Made by a program: the position numbers and the translations under genes
Shown here: one piece after another, positions 43,089 to 51,811 of the stretch
Position numbering within the stretch: the stretch's first letter is position 1
Layout: each line of letters opens with the position of its first letter
Assembly (NCBI RefSeq): GCF_036346875.1
Contig: NZ_CP107852.1
Location: forward strand, 4,650,001 to 4,714,000
Direction: 5' to 3'
DNA from: Nocardia sp. NBC_00508
Lineage (GTDB): Bacteria; Actinomycetota; Actinomycetes; Mycobacteriales; Mycobacteriaceae
Length of the DNA stretch: 64,000 nt
Notes under the pieces: generated by a model
Database searches by the model: none
The model's input: the letters and a program-made list of their open reading frames with translations, nothing else
What the model was told of the DNA's origin: nothing

Positions 43089-43168
43089 CATGCCTGCGCC
43101 TCGCTGGCGTTCGGCTCCGACACGAGCGAGGGCTCGGCTGTGTCGATTGTTCGCTCGCTGCGCTCGCT
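43089..43168. repeat. 80-bp repeat unit after IS copy 2
   Basis: Second unit, with two substitutions relative to 41549-41628 (GCGTTCGG and CCGACACG instead of GCGCTCGG and CCGGCACG). Its right end CGCTCGCT-CATGAACTCG is an unoccupied CT-CAT site facing mca. Confidence 0.75.
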
Positions 43169-43223
43169 CATGAACTCGTCGCTCTCGGGGGGTACGTCGG
43201 AACAAAGATGGGTCGAATGGAAC

Positions 43224-43229
43224 TATAGG
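43224..43229 (+). promoter_or_regulatory. Possible -10 element for mca
   Basis: TATAGG lies 46 bp before the mca start in the only A/T-rich stretch of the gap. No good -35 hexamer is seen. Confidence 0.3.
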
Positions 43230-43275
43230 TAACGAAGCCCCGACACCCGCGAGCGAGAGCGACGGTGAACGAGAC

Positions 43276-44160
43276 GTGAGTGGCCTTCGCCTCATGGCGG
43301 TGCACGCCCACCCAGACGACGAATCCAGCAAGGGTGCCGCGACGACCGCCCGCTATGCCGACGAAGGACATGAGGTCCTCGTCGTCACGCTGACCGGCGG
43401 AGAACGCGGAAGCATCCTGAACCCGGCCATGGACACCCCTGGCGTCCTGGAGCGGATCGACGAGATCCGCCGCGAGGAGATGGACGCCGCGGCCCGCGCG
43501 CTCGGTGTGCGCCAGCACTGGCTCGGTTTCGTCGACTCGGGACTGCCGGAGGGCGATCCGCTGCCGCCGCTGCCCGAGGGCTGCTTCGCGCTGGTTCCGC
43601 TGGAGGAGGCCACCGAGGCGCTGGTCCGCGTGGTGCGCGAGTTCAAGCCGCATGTGATCACCACCTACGACGAGACCGGCGGCTACCCGCATCCCGACCA
43701 CATCCGCTGCCACGAGGTCTCGATGGCCGCATTCGAGGCCGCGGGCGACCCCGAGCGCTTCCCCGACGCGGGCGAGCCGTGGACGCCGCTGAAGTTGTAC
43801 TACGACCACGGGTTCAACATGCGGCGGATGGAGTTGTTCGCCGAGGAGTACGAGCGTCTCGGCGAACCGTTCCCGCTGCAGGAGTGGCTGGACCGGATGC
43901 GCAAGTACGCCGCCGAGCGCGGTGACGTGGTCTCCCGGATCACCACGCAGATCGAATGCGCCAAATACTTCGCGCAGCGCGACGACGCCTTGCGCGCGCA
44001 CGCGACGCAGATCGACCCGAACGGCGCGTTCTTCGCCATTCCGCTGGAAATGCAGCAGCGGTTGTGGCCGACCGAGGAGTTCGAGCTGGCCAAGACCCGG
44101 GTGCGCACCGCGCTGCCGGAGACCGACCTGTTCGCGGGCATCGAGGACGAGCGGTCGTGA
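43276..44160 (+). CDS. mca: Mycothiol S-conjugate amidase
   Basis: 294 residues, LmbE/PIG-L zinc hydrolase fold. Zinc motif MAVHAHPDDESSKGAATTARYADEGHEV, TLTGGERGSILNPAMD, and the third ligand in TYDETGGYPHPDHIRCHEV; the QRDALRAHATQIDP end region (here FAQRDDALRAHATQIDP) is typical of Mca. It cleaves mycothiol-toxin conjugates to mercapturic acids for export. It shows that the organism uses mycothiol. GTG 43276; divergent from DUF4307 with the IS pair inserted between them. Confidence 0.95.
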   Translation: MSGLRLMAVHAHPDDESSKGAATTARYADEGHEVLVVTLTGGERGSILNPAMDTPGVLERIDEIRREEMDAAARALGVRQHWLGFVDSGLPEGDPLPPLPEGCFALVPLEEATEALVRVVREFKPHVITTYDETGGYPHPDHIRCHEVSMAAFEAAGDPERFPDAGEPWTPLKLYYDHGFNMRRMELFAEEYERLGEPFPLQEWLDRMRKYAAERGDVVSRITTQIECAKYFAQRDDALRAHATQIDPNGAFFAIPLEMQQRLWPTEEFELAKTRVRTALPETDLFAGIEDERS

Positions 44161-44435
44161 CGCTGGTCCTGCTCGCCCAGACGCCAGGCACCCCGACCGG
44201 ACCGGAATTCGGCAAGGCCTCGCCGCTGGGGCTCGTCATCGTCCTGATCCTGCTCGTGGGCACCTTCCTGCTGATCCGGTCGATGAACCGGCACATCAAG
44301 GGCTTGCCCGCGACTTTCGAGCCCGAGCACCCCGAACCGGATCAGGAGGCCGACGAGGGGACCGAGCACGGCGTCACGCGCCGCGCGGAGGAGACCGAGG
44401 GCGCCGACCCCGATGGTCGCGCCGAGTCGAGCTGA
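44157..44435 (+). CDS. Small single-pass membrane protein (Rv1083-like)
   Basis: 92 residues: one transmembrane helix (about 22-42, SPLGLVIVLILLVGTFLLIRSM), the conserved SMNRHIKGLPATFEPEHPEPD segment, and an acidic tail. It overlaps the mca stop by GTGA, so it is translationally coupled. In actinobacteria this small gene regularly follows mca; its function is unknown. Confidence 0.8.
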   Translation: MTLVLLAQTPGTPTGPEFGKASPLGLVIVLILLVGTFLLIRSMNRHIKGLPATFEPEHPEPDQEADEGTEHGVTRRAEETEGADPDGRAESS

Positions 44436-44583
44436 AACCCTCGCTGAGCTGCGCTCTGTTACCTTTCCGCGCTCTCGTTCGTCAATGAGGCAGTCGCGGC
44501 ACGATCCACGGCCTGATGGCCGAAACCCTCGATCGTTGCTCGCGTCTCACTTCGATACGAACGCGAGAGTCAGGACAGAGCAA

Positions 44584-45894
44584 ATGACATTCGACGAACT
44601 GCGTGGTGCGCTGCCGGGCCGCGTGCTGCTGCCCGGTGACGAGGGCTTCGGGAACGCGGCCCGGCCGTGGACGACGACGGTCGTTCAGCCGGTGGCCGCG
44701 GTGGTGCACGCCGCCGATGCGTACGACGTCGCGGCCGTCGTCCAGTACGCGCGCGGTACCGGTGTTCCGGTAGTCACCCAACCGACCGGGCACGGCGCCG
44801 CGGGTGGGGTCGCGGACGCGATTCTGCTGCGCACGGGACAGCTGGACAGTATCGACATCGACCCCGCACGGCGGGTGGCGCGGGTCGGCGCGGGCGTGAG
44901 CTGGGGCCGGGTGCAGGCCGCCGCCGGGACGCACGGGCTGACCGGGCTCGCGGGCAGCAACCCGGCGGTCGGCGTGACGGGCTACACCCTGGGCGGCGGG
45001 ATGAGCTGGCTCAGCCGCAAACACGGCTGGGCTTCGGACGCGGTGCGTGCGTTCGAGGTCGTCGACGCCGATGGCATGCGCCGCCGGGTCACGGCCGAGA
45101 ACGATCCGGATCTGTTCTGGTCGCTGCGCGGCGGCGGTGGCGACTTCGCGGTGGTCACCGCACTGGAATTCGATCTGTTTCCGGCGCCGGAGCTGTTCGG
45201 TGGCCGCATCTTGTGGCCTGCGACCCGAATTCGCGAGGTCTTCGAGGCGTTCCAGGAGATCACCGCGTCGGCCCCGGACGAGTTGACCGTCTGGTTCCAG
45301 CGCCTTCAGATCCCGGACGCGCCGCCCATGGTCGGGGTGGACACGGTGTACCTCGGCGACCCGGAGCAAGGCCGCAGCCTGCTCACCCGGCTCGACGCCA
45401 TCGGGGATCCGATCATCGACAAGCGCGGGGTTTTCGGACCCGCCGACATCGGCGCGATTACCGGCGAGCCCACCGATCCGAGCCCCTCGCTGTCGCGTGC
45501 CGAGCAGCTGATCGATCTCGGCGACGCCGTGATCAAGACCTTGATCGACGAGCCGGTCGCCCCGCTGGCCAACCTGCAGATCCGTCACCTGGGCGGGGCG
45601 CTGGCCGAGCGCCGCGCGGACGGCGGTGCGTGCGGCCCGGTCGCCGAGCCGTATCTGCTCTACTGCCTCGGGCTGGGGCTCCCGCACCTCGCCGGGGCCG
45701 TCAAGGCCCGGCGCACGGCGATAGTCGACGCGTTGAGCGGCCAGATCAGCGGACGGAAGCCGTACACCTTCCTCACGCCCGACGAAAACGCCTCCGCCGC
45801 ATTCGATTCCGCGACACTGGCCCGACTGGGCGAGATCAAGCGCGCTCGGGACCCGCACGGCGTCATCCGGGCCAACTACCCTGTGCTCGGGTAG
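44584..45894 (+). CDS. FAD-binding (PCMH/berberine-bridge-like) oxidoreductase
   Basis: 436 residues. An N-terminal FAD-binding PCMH domain has VVTQPTGHGAAGG (the region of the covalent-FAD His in relatives), GVSWGRVQAAAGTHGL and VGVTGYTLGGGMSWLSRKHGW; ENDPDLFWSLRGGGGDFAVVTALEF is characteristic; the C-terminus ends in a BBE-like DPHGVIRANYPV. It is a flavin oxidase of unknown substrate. It lacks the usual second Cys for bicovalent FAD as far as I can see. ATG 44584 chosen. Confidence 0.87.
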   Translation: MTFDELRGALPGRVLLPGDEGFGNAARPWTTTVVQPVAAVVHAADAYDVAAVVQYARGTGVPVVTQPTGHGAAGGVADAILLRTGQLDSIDIDPARRVARVGAGVSWGRVQAAAGTHGLTGLAGSNPAVGVTGYTLGGGMSWLSRKHGWASDAVRAFEVVDADGMRRRVTAENDPDLFWSLRGGGGDFAVVTALEFDLFPAPELFGGRILWPATRIREVFEAFQEITASAPDELTVWFQRLQIPDAPPMVGVDTVYLGDPEQGRSLLTRLDAIGDPIIDKRGVFGPADIGAITGEPTDPSPSLSRAEQLIDLGDAVIKTLIDEPVAPLANLQIRHLGGALAERRADGGACGPVAEPYLLYCLGLGLPHLAGAVKARRTAIVDALSGQISGRKPYTFLTPDENASAAFDSATLARLGEIKRARDPHGVIRANYPVLG

Positions 45895-45933
45895 TTGCCG
45901 CGGGTCGCGTATCGGCGGGTGGTGACGGACAGC

Positions 45934-45964
45934 TGCGGGGCCGGAAAGTGGTCTCGGCCCCGCA
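45934..45964 (+). terminator. Terminator after the FAD oxidoreductase gene
   Basis: TGCGGGGCCG pairs perfectly with CGGCCCCGCA around an 11-nt loop, 40 bp after the stop. The rest of the gap (to 46243) holds no gene that I recognise; it is less G/C-rich and probably carries the next promoter. Confidence 0.75.
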
Positions 45965-46243
45965 TCGGTCGTCGTAGCGAAGCGCCCGCCGATTTCGCAG
46001 CGGGAGGTGCAATGGGAGTTGTGGTGCACCCGTTGTCACCGCTGGATGTGGGAGATCGTTTGCGAGCCCGAATTCGGTTGCCGCGTATTGTTTTTCTCGG
46101 CTCCCACGCAGCTAGTTATTTTCGCCGTCGCGCGGAAGCGTCCTGCTGGCAACCATTTTGCGCAATATGGTGTTCGCAATACCGCACGTCGGTCGGTGTC
46201 CTGTGTTACCAATTCAGCCAAACCGCTCGACCGAAGGAACATC

Positions 46244-46822
46244 ATGGACAACGTGATCGGACAGATCGACCGTGCACTCGATGCGACCGGAGCGATCGTC
46301 GCCGCCGTGGAAGAGGCGGGCCTGGCCGCGCCTACGCCGTGCCGGGACTGGGATGTGCGGGCCGTCCTCAACCACACCGTGGGCGGCATGCACATCTTCG
46401 CGGCTGCGCTGAGCGGTACAGATGCGGGCGCCGAACACGATTCCGATTGGCTGGGCGGTGACCCGCAGGGCGCCTACGCCGCGGCGGCGGAGGTCGATCG
46501 CGCCGCGTGGCACCGGCCGGACGCGCTGGATGGCACGGTGGGCATTTCGCTGGGTGAACTGCCGGGCCCCGCGGCGGCACTGGTGCATCTGACCGAAGTT
46601 CTCGTCCACGGTGTCGACATCGCGGTGGCCATCGACCGGACGGATCTTGCCGACGACGAGCTCTGCGGCGAATTGCTCGCGACCATGCGCGCGATGGGCG
46701 GCATCGATTCCTTCCGGGCGCGGGGTGCTTTCGGGCCGGAAGTCATTGTCGCCGAGGAAGAACCGGCGCACCGTCGACTCTTGGCCTACGTCGGCCGCGA
46801 GATGTTGGCCCGGACGCCGTAG
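46244..46822 (+). CDS. TIGR03086-type DinB-like metal-binding protein
   Basis: 192 residues from ATG 46244 (GAAGGAAC upstream). Mycothiol-dependent maleylpyruvate-isomerase-like N-terminal bundle: TPCRDWDVRAVLNHTVGGMHIFA with the metal-binding His, and VHLTEVLVHGVDIAVAIDR with two further His. Members are putative mycothiol- or bacillithiol-dependent enzymes. Substrate unknown. ends ARTP near 46822. Confidence 0.85.
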   Translation: MDNVIGQIDRALDATGAIVAAVEEAGLAAPTPCRDWDVRAVLNHTVGGMHIFAAALSGTDAGAEHDSDWLGGDPQGAYAAAAEVDRAAWHRPDALDGTVGISLGELPGPAAALVHLTEVLVHGVDIAVAIDRTDLADDELCGELLATMRAMGGIDSFRARGAFGPEVIVAEEEPAHRRLLAYVGREMLARTP

Positions 46823-46974
46823 TCCGCACCTGCGAATCCACGAGGGCCGGGCTCACCGTCGCCCCCGCCTGGTCCCGAGATCTACCCCGAACCTCGAGCC
46901 GATGCGCCAGCGTGCCAAAGTATTGCCAGGGTTTGACCGAGCCGACCATTCGCCCGCCGCGACAGTGAAGCGGT

Positions 46975-46992
46975 CTCCCCGAGCGCGGGGAG
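46975..46992 (+). terminator. Weak hairpin after the TIGR03086 gene
   Basis: CTCCCC-GAGCGC-GGGGAG, 6-bp stem. G/C-rich, no T-run; it lies midway in the 237-bp gap before the next gene, which otherwise holds nothing recognisable. Confidence 0.3.
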
Positions 46993-47059
46993 CGCCGGCA
47001 GTCACGAGCGCCCGGAGGGGCGGGACCTGCCACACACCTGCTGAAAGGCGCCCCGACGA

Positions 47060-47512
47060 ATGCCGAGAACGATTCTCTATCCCTCAGATGAGCAGATACG
47101 AATCCTGACGGCGAGATTGCTCGACCTGTATGCGGATTCGGCTTCCATGTTCTTCGGCCTGACCCTGATGGGGCTGGATCAGGTCGGTGTCATGATGCAG
47201 CCGATACCGCCGACGGACGAACCGCCGATTCAAGACTTGGCGACACTGACCTTCTCGCGTGCCCCTCGTGCGACGTTATGGGGTTTCGGCTACCGCGACG
47301 AAATACTGGCCGAACGCGACGGCGAATCGGCCGAAGCGATGGCCGCGTGGACCGCCGACGCGCGGGGCAACATGTGGACGGCCCTACAGTTCCTGGACCA
47401 GCCGGACGCGGACCCGGTGGTGACCTTCCGCCCGGCCGACGAAGGCCGCCCGGACCAGGAGGCGATCATGCTGGAGCTGTGGGTCGCGGCAGTCGCTCTC
47501 GCCGCGATCTGA
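47060..47512 (+). CDS. Conserved-looking protein of unknown function
   Basis: 150 residues. Start ATG 47060 with GAAAGG about 12 nt upstream. N-terminal helix (DEQIRILTARLLDLYADSASMFFGLTL), a middle strand-rich part (TLTFSRAPRATLWGFGYRDEILAE) and an acidic C-terminal half. Codon use resembles its neighbours. No family recognised. Confidence 0.55.
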   Translation: MPRTILYPSDEQIRILTARLLDLYADSASMFFGLTLMGLDQVGVMMQPIPPTDEPPIQDLATLTFSRAPRATLWGFGYRDEILAERDGESAEAMAAWTADARGNMWTALQFLDQPDADPVVTFRPADEGRPDQEAIMLELWVAAVALAAI

Positions 47513-47953
47513 GGGACGTCGTAGCCGCGACCGAGCGCGCCATTTGCCTCGCCGTGGTGGCGCACGGTGCACGCCGAGTGCTTCCAGCTGGGCGGCCCGG
47601 GCGGGATCGAGGCTCCCGATGCGGTATTGCTTGCGGCGGGTGGACAGCCAGTTGCCGACGTTAGCTGAACGATCTCCGGACGGTACGACGCGGCGGACCG
47701 CTCGCAGTCTGTGCCAGCGACCGCATGTGCTCCAAATTTTCGGTGCCGCCACTGAATTCGAGCATTCTTCGATTCCCGACAGTACCCGCGACGGCTCGGC
47801 CTCCCGCTCGGGCTCGCGGGCGCACCGGCCGTCGGGAATCCGAATTCGGGCCGCGGCAGGTGTAGCTGGCCCGGCGACCGGGCATCTATCCAATGCCGCA
47901 ACGAAAGGCGCGCCGACCTCAGGTACGGTATGGCCCGCCGCGACCGAGGAGGA
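47513..47953. other. 441-bp region without recognisable gene
   Basis: Open frames on both strands give Arg/Ser-rich translations without ribosome-binding sites. The 3' end carries the GAGGAGG of the next gene. Confidence 0.5.
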
Positions 47954-48592
47954 ATGACTGCCGATATGAACTACCAGCACGGCTGGCCCGGTGCCGCACC
48001 GGGCAGCTATCCGCCCGCTCATCCCCACCTGCCGGGGCCCGGCTACCAGCCGCCCCGATCTTCGGCGGGTGGTGGCACCGGAATCGCGGCGGGACTGCTT
48101 GCCTTGCTGGGTGGTGGCTGGGAGGTGTTCGGTCTCGTGTCGATGGGGACGACCTTCGGCACTCTGGCAGGTCTTTCGCTGATCAGCGTGGCGGTGGCCG
48201 GATTTGTGGCTTTCCTGCTCATTCTGGGCGGCGTTCTGCTGCTGTGCCGATTGACTGTCGGCCGAGTTCTGGTGATCGTCGGCAGCGCGCTGAGTCTGAT
48301 CAACATGGCTGTCGGGCTCGCGATGGTAGGACTTTTCGGCCTGCTGCCGATCATCCTCGGCGTGCTGACACTGGCGACCCTTGTCCTCGCCGCCCTCAGC
48401 CCGACCGGCCGGTGGATCGCGGCCCGTCGTCAATCAGTTCCGATGTACGGCCACCAGCCTGCACCGCCATATGGTCAGCCCTCCTACTCGCAGTACGGCC
48501 ACCAACCTCCCCAGCCTTTCGGATATCCAACGGCCCCACCTCCCGGTTATCCGGCCCCATCGTCCGGCCAGCCGCCATATCCGAACAGCTGA
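47954..48592 (+). CDS. Four-helix membrane protein with Pro/Tyr/Gln-rich termini
   Basis: 212 residues: a Pro/Gly-rich N-terminus (1-40), four hydrophobic helices (about 42-160: GIAAGLLALLGGGWEVFGLV, LSLISVAVAGFVAFLLILGGVLLL, VLVIVGSALSLINMAVGLAMV, LLPIILGVLTLATLVLAAL) and a repetitive YGHQPAPPYGQPSYSQYGHQPPQPFGY-type tail. Such tails are common in actinobacterial membrane proteins of the Nocardia/Rhodococcus group. ATG 47954 sits very close to GAGGAGG; ATG 47966 is an alternative. Function unknown. Confidence 0.7.
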   Translation: MTADMNYQHGWPGAAPGSYPPAHPHLPGPGYQPPRSSAGGGTGIAAGLLALLGGGWEVFGLVSMGTTFGTLAGLSLISVAVAGFVAFLLILGGVLLLCRLTVGRVLVIVGSALSLINMAVGLAMVGLFGLLPIILGVLTLATLVLAALSPTGRWIAARRQSVPMYGHQPAPPYGQPSYSQYGHQPPQPFGYPTAPPPGYPAPSSGQPPYPNS

Positions 48593-48741
48593 CCTCGGCT
48601 TTCTCGATGTCTGTGTAGCGATGCCACGGCAGGGCGTCGAGAACCTGCCAGTAGATTCCCTCGAAACAAGTTGGTGCGCAAGGTGATACGGGCAAGCCGC
48701 GCACGCGGTGTTACCGGAGCCGCCTGAAAGGTCGGCTGGCG

Positions 48742-49013
48742 CTACCTCGTCCGGCGAACCGGCTGGCGCAGGATCGTCTTGGCGGCCGGGCCTGGTGACC
48801 GGCGCGGGTCGGACAGGTAGAGCTCGTGGTGGCGTCCGTTGTGGGTCCACCCTTCGTCCGTCATGAGTGCGTCCATGCGGGCCAGCGTTTCCGGCTCGGT
48901 CGCGTACGGTCCGATGTGCAGTGCCTGGATCGCGTCGCCCTCGGTGATCCGCTCGCGGGCTGCGTGTCGGCTCCGTAGTAGTGCTCGTCCACTCGGACCA
49001 GATCAACCTTCAT
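48742..49013 (-). pseudogene. GyrI-like domain protein remnant (internal deletion/frameshift)
   Basis: Reading leftward from ATG 49013 the first codons (KVDLVRVDEHYY) match the N-terminus of GyrI-like small-molecule-binding proteins. After about 19 codons a frame change leads into the C-terminal part of the same family: ITEGDAIQALHIGPYATEPETLARM and RHHELYLSDPRR then KTILRQPV, ending at TAG 48742. About 130 family residues between the two parts are missing. The gene is therefore broken. The gap 48593-48741 holds nothing else seen. Confidence 0.7.
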
Positions 49014-49096
49014 GATTCGACCCTGTTGTCTCCCGTCACCGGAGAGTCAAGGAGTTGGTCCCCGCACGGCGCCGGGAAGGGTCGTACGGTGGAGCC

Positions 49097-51148
49097 ATGA
49101 ACCGGCTCGGAATGGCGACGTCTCCGTACCTGCGCCAGCACGCGGACAACCCGGTGCACTGGCGGGAGTGGGATGCCGAGGCGCTGGCCGAAGCGCGCGA
49201 GCGAGATGTGCCGATCCTGCTCTCGGTCGGGTACGCGTCCTGCCACTGGTGTCACGTGATGGCGCACGAGTCGTTCGAGGACGCGGCGACCGCCGAGCAG
49301 ATGAACGAGAACTTCGTCTGTGTGAAGGTGGACCGGGAAGAGCGGCCCGACCTCGACGCGGTGTACATGAACGCCACGGTCGCGATGACCGGTCAGGGCG
49401 GCTGGCCGATGACCTGCTTCCTCACCCCGGACGGCGAACCGTTCTACTGCGGCACCTACTATCCGAAACTCCCGCGCGGCGGCATGCCATCGTTCACCCA
49501 GTTGCTGACCGCGATCACCGACACCTGGCGCACGCGCCGCGACGAGGTGGACCAAGCGTCCGCGCAGGTGGCCGAGGCGCTGCGGGCGCAGACGGCGGGG
49601 CTGCCCGATGCGGAGCTGACCATCACGGCCGAGCTGCTCGGCCACGCCGTCGCCGCCGTGCTGCGCGACGAGGACGACAAGCACGGTGGTTTCGGGGGCG
49701 CGCCGAAGTTCCCGCCCTCCGCGCTGCTGGAGGGTCTGCTGCGGTACTGGGAGCGGACCGGCGAGCCCGCCGTGTTCGACGTGGTCGCGCGCACCACCGA
49801 GGCGATGGCGCGCGGCGGCATCTACGACCAGCTGCGCGGTGGATTCGCACGGTATTCGGTCGATGCCGCGTGGGTGGTGCCGCACTTCGAGAAGATGCTC
49901 TACGACAACGCGCAGCTGCTGCGGGCTTACGCGCATCTGGCGCGGCGCAGCACGTCGGCGCTGCCGGAATCGTTGTCGCACCGGGTCACGCGCGAGACCG
50001 TGCGGTTCCTGCTCGACGACTTGGGTACCGCGCAGGGCGGTTTCGCCTCGGCGCTGGATGCCGATACGCACCTGGAGCCCGGCAAACCGGGCGTCGAAGG
50101 CGCGACCTATGTGTGGACCCCTGCCGAACTGGCTGGTGCGCTCGGTTCGATCGACGGGGCGTGGGCCGCCGGATTCTTCGGCGTCACCACCGCGGGGAAC
50201 TTCGAACAGGGCACCTCCGTGCTGACCAGGTACACCGAGCCGACCGGCGCGGAGGACGACGCCCGCCTGGAACGCATTCGAGCGACGCTGATCGCGGCGC
50301 GCGACCGCCGTCCGCAGCCGGAGCGCGACGACAAAGTGGTGACCGCGTGGAACGGGATGGCGATCACCGCGCTCGCCGAAGCCGCGGGCGCGCTGGACGC
50401 GCCGGAGTGGGTGGCCGCCGCCATCCGGTGCGCGCGCTTCCTGCTCGCCGAGCACGTAGTGGACGGGCGGCTGCGGCGGGCGTCGCTGGGCGGTGTCGTC
50501 GGCGCGGCGCCGGGCATCCTGGAGGACTACGCGTGGCTGGTCACGGGGCTGCTCGCACTGCATCAGGCCACCGGTGAACTCGGCTGGCTGGAAGACGCAC
50601 AGCGGTTGCTGGACACGGCGATCGCGCACTTCGCCGACCCCGACCAGCCCGGCGGCTGGTTCGACACCGCCGACTACGCCGAAACGCTCGTCACCCGTCC
50701 GCGCGACCCGATCGATGGCGCCACGCCCGCGGGCGCCTCCGCGCTGGCCGAGGCGCTGCTCACCGCCGCGGCCGCGAGCGACCCGGAACGCGCCGAGCGC
50801 TACCGCGAACTCGCCGATCGCACGCTCGAGCGTGGCGCGATCGTCCTGGCGCGTGCTCCGCGTTCGGCCGGCCAGTGGCTGGCCGTCGCCGAGGCCGCCC
50901 TGCGCGGGCCCCTCCAGGTCGCGATCGCCACCGAATCCGCCTCGCCCCCAATGGAATTGCTCACCGCAGCCCGTCTGGCTGCCCCTGGCGGCTCGGTCGT
51001 CCTGGCCGCCGCCCCCAACGCTGTCCCGCTCCTGGCCGATCGCCCCCTGGTCCGCAACGCCGCCGCGGCCTACGTCTGCCGCGGTTCGGTGTGCGACCTC
51101 CCGGTCTCGACCCCGGACCAGCTGCGCATGGCACTCCAGCGGAATTAG
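49097..51148 (+). CDS. YyaL/DUF255 thioredoxin-domain protein (Rv1084-like)
   Basis: 683 residues. N-terminal thioredoxin-like domain with the C-x-x-C of YASCHWCHVMAHESFED (Cys about 55/58), N-terminal LATSPYLRQHADNPV.W-type opening (MATSPYLRQHADNPVHWREW), then an (alpha/alpha)6 barrel of the N-acylglucosamine-2-epimerase kind (VPHFEKMLYDNAQLLRAYAHL; KVVTAWNGMAITALAEAA). Members are widespread, called spermatogenesis-associated 20 homologues, of unclear function. ATG 49097 has GGTGGAG upstream. Same position as in M. tuberculosis. Confidence 0.92.
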   Translation: MNRLGMATSPYLRQHADNPVHWREWDAEALAEARERDVPILLSVGYASCHWCHVMAHESFEDAATAEQMNENFVCVKVDREERPDLDAVYMNATVAMTGQGGWPMTCFLTPDGEPFYCGTYYPKLPRGGMPSFTQLLTAITDTWRTRRDEVDQASAQVAEALRAQTAGLPDAELTITAELLGHAVAAVLRDEDDKHGGFGGAPKFPPSALLEGLLRYWERTGEPAVFDVVARTTEAMARGGIYDQLRGGFARYSVDAAWVVPHFEKMLYDNAQLLRAYAHLARRSTSALPESLSHRVTRETVRFLLDDLGTAQGGFASALDADTHLEPGKPGVEGATYVWTPAELAGALGSIDGAWAAGFFGVTTAGNFEQGTSVLTRYTEPTGAEDDARLERIRATLIAARDRRPQPERDDKVVTAWNGMAITALAEAAGALDAPEWVAAAIRCARFLLAEHVVDGRLRRASLGGVVGAAPGILEDYAWLVTGLLALHQATGELGWLEDAQRLLDTAIAHFADPDQPGGWFDTADYAETLVTRPRDPIDGATPAGASALAEALLTAAAASDPERAERYRELADRTLERGAIVLARAPRSAGQWLAVAEAALRGPLQVAIATESASPPMELLTAARLAAPGGSVVLAAAPNAVPLLADRPLVRNAAAAYVCRGSVCDLPVSTPDQLRMALQRN

Positions 51149-51160
51149 CCAACTCTACTT

Positions 51161-51481
51161 CTATGCGGCTGGGTTGGTCGGCATCCGAAGCAGATGGCCG
51201 CCGATATCGGCAAGCAACTCGAGTCTGCCACCGAGTGCGGAAACATAGGCTGCGATGGCGTCCACGGTGGCAACCTCGCCACGTTCGATCTGCGAGACCC
51301 GACCGGGGCTTACGCCCATGATTTCCGCGAGTCCTGCCTGCGTGAAGTTCAGTCGCTTCCGCTCCTCGGCAAGTTGGTATCCCCACTGCTCGGCCATGAT
51401 TGCACCGCGTCGCCGAGCAGCCTCGTCCTCGCCGACCCGCTTGCGATAGGCTTCCCTATCCCACCTGCTGAAGCTGCTCAT
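51161..51481 (-). CDS. XRE-family antitoxin-like regulator (HigA-type)
   Basis: 106 residues with a helix-turn-helix in the middle: LNFTQAGLAEIMGVSPGRVSQIERGE (about residues 44-70) and VDAIAAYVSALGGRLELLADIGG after it, the pattern of HigA/XRE antitoxins. GAGGAA lies 8 nt before ATG 51481. The ATG overlaps (ATGA) the stop of a toxin 3' fragment upstream, so this is an orphan antitoxin of a broken toxin-antitoxin operon. Confidence 0.85.
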   Translation of the reverse strand: MSSFSRWDREAYRKRVGEDEAARRRGAIMAEQWGYQLAEERKRLNFTQAGLAEIMGVSPGRVSQIERGEVATVDAIAAYVSALGGRLELLADIGGHLLRMPTNPAA

Positions 51482-51588
51482 GTCTCGCGTTCCTCCTCGG
51501 CTCTTTCCTTCATGTAGATCTCGTACAGTGCCTCGGCCCGCGGAATGGCTTGCTGGTACCAAGCTCGAGGCCGAGTGGTCCGGTCCAG
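51478..51588 (-). pseudogene. 3' fragment of a HigB/Gp49-like toxin gene
   Basis: Frame from 51588 reads RPRAWYQQAIPRAEALYEIYMKER to a TGA at 51478-51480 that overlaps the antitoxin ATG. WY..AIPRAE..YE is the C-terminal end of phage-derived Gp49/RelE-like toxins. The first ~80 residues with the catalytic core are absent upstream; a different 42-codon frame occupies 51620-51770. Confidence 0.6.
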
Positions 51589-51811
51589 GATTCAAGATCG
51601 CGCTGATCGCAACCATTCTGCGGACGTACTGCGCCTCTTAGTGTCGGTCCAGCCCCTGCTTTTGCGGACTGTGGCCGACGACAGCGACGACGCCTCGGCC
51701 GGGTTCGCGCGCATGCCAGCCAACGCGAAAGCCGGCACGAACGGCCCGCAGCAGGGGAATCACCATGTCCGCCTCGGCTCGACGCCGACCTACCCCTGAT
51801 TCGGAGCGACG

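Noticed and set aside
41628..43331. 567-codon antisense frame across the IS copy 2 transposase
   Set aside because: Repeated in both copies only because the IS is repeated; no domain and Gly/Val/Ala-rich low complexity.
45895..46461. Rightward 188-codon frame before the TIGR03086 gene
   Set aside because: It overlaps the start of a well-supported gene in another frame and its translation has no family features.
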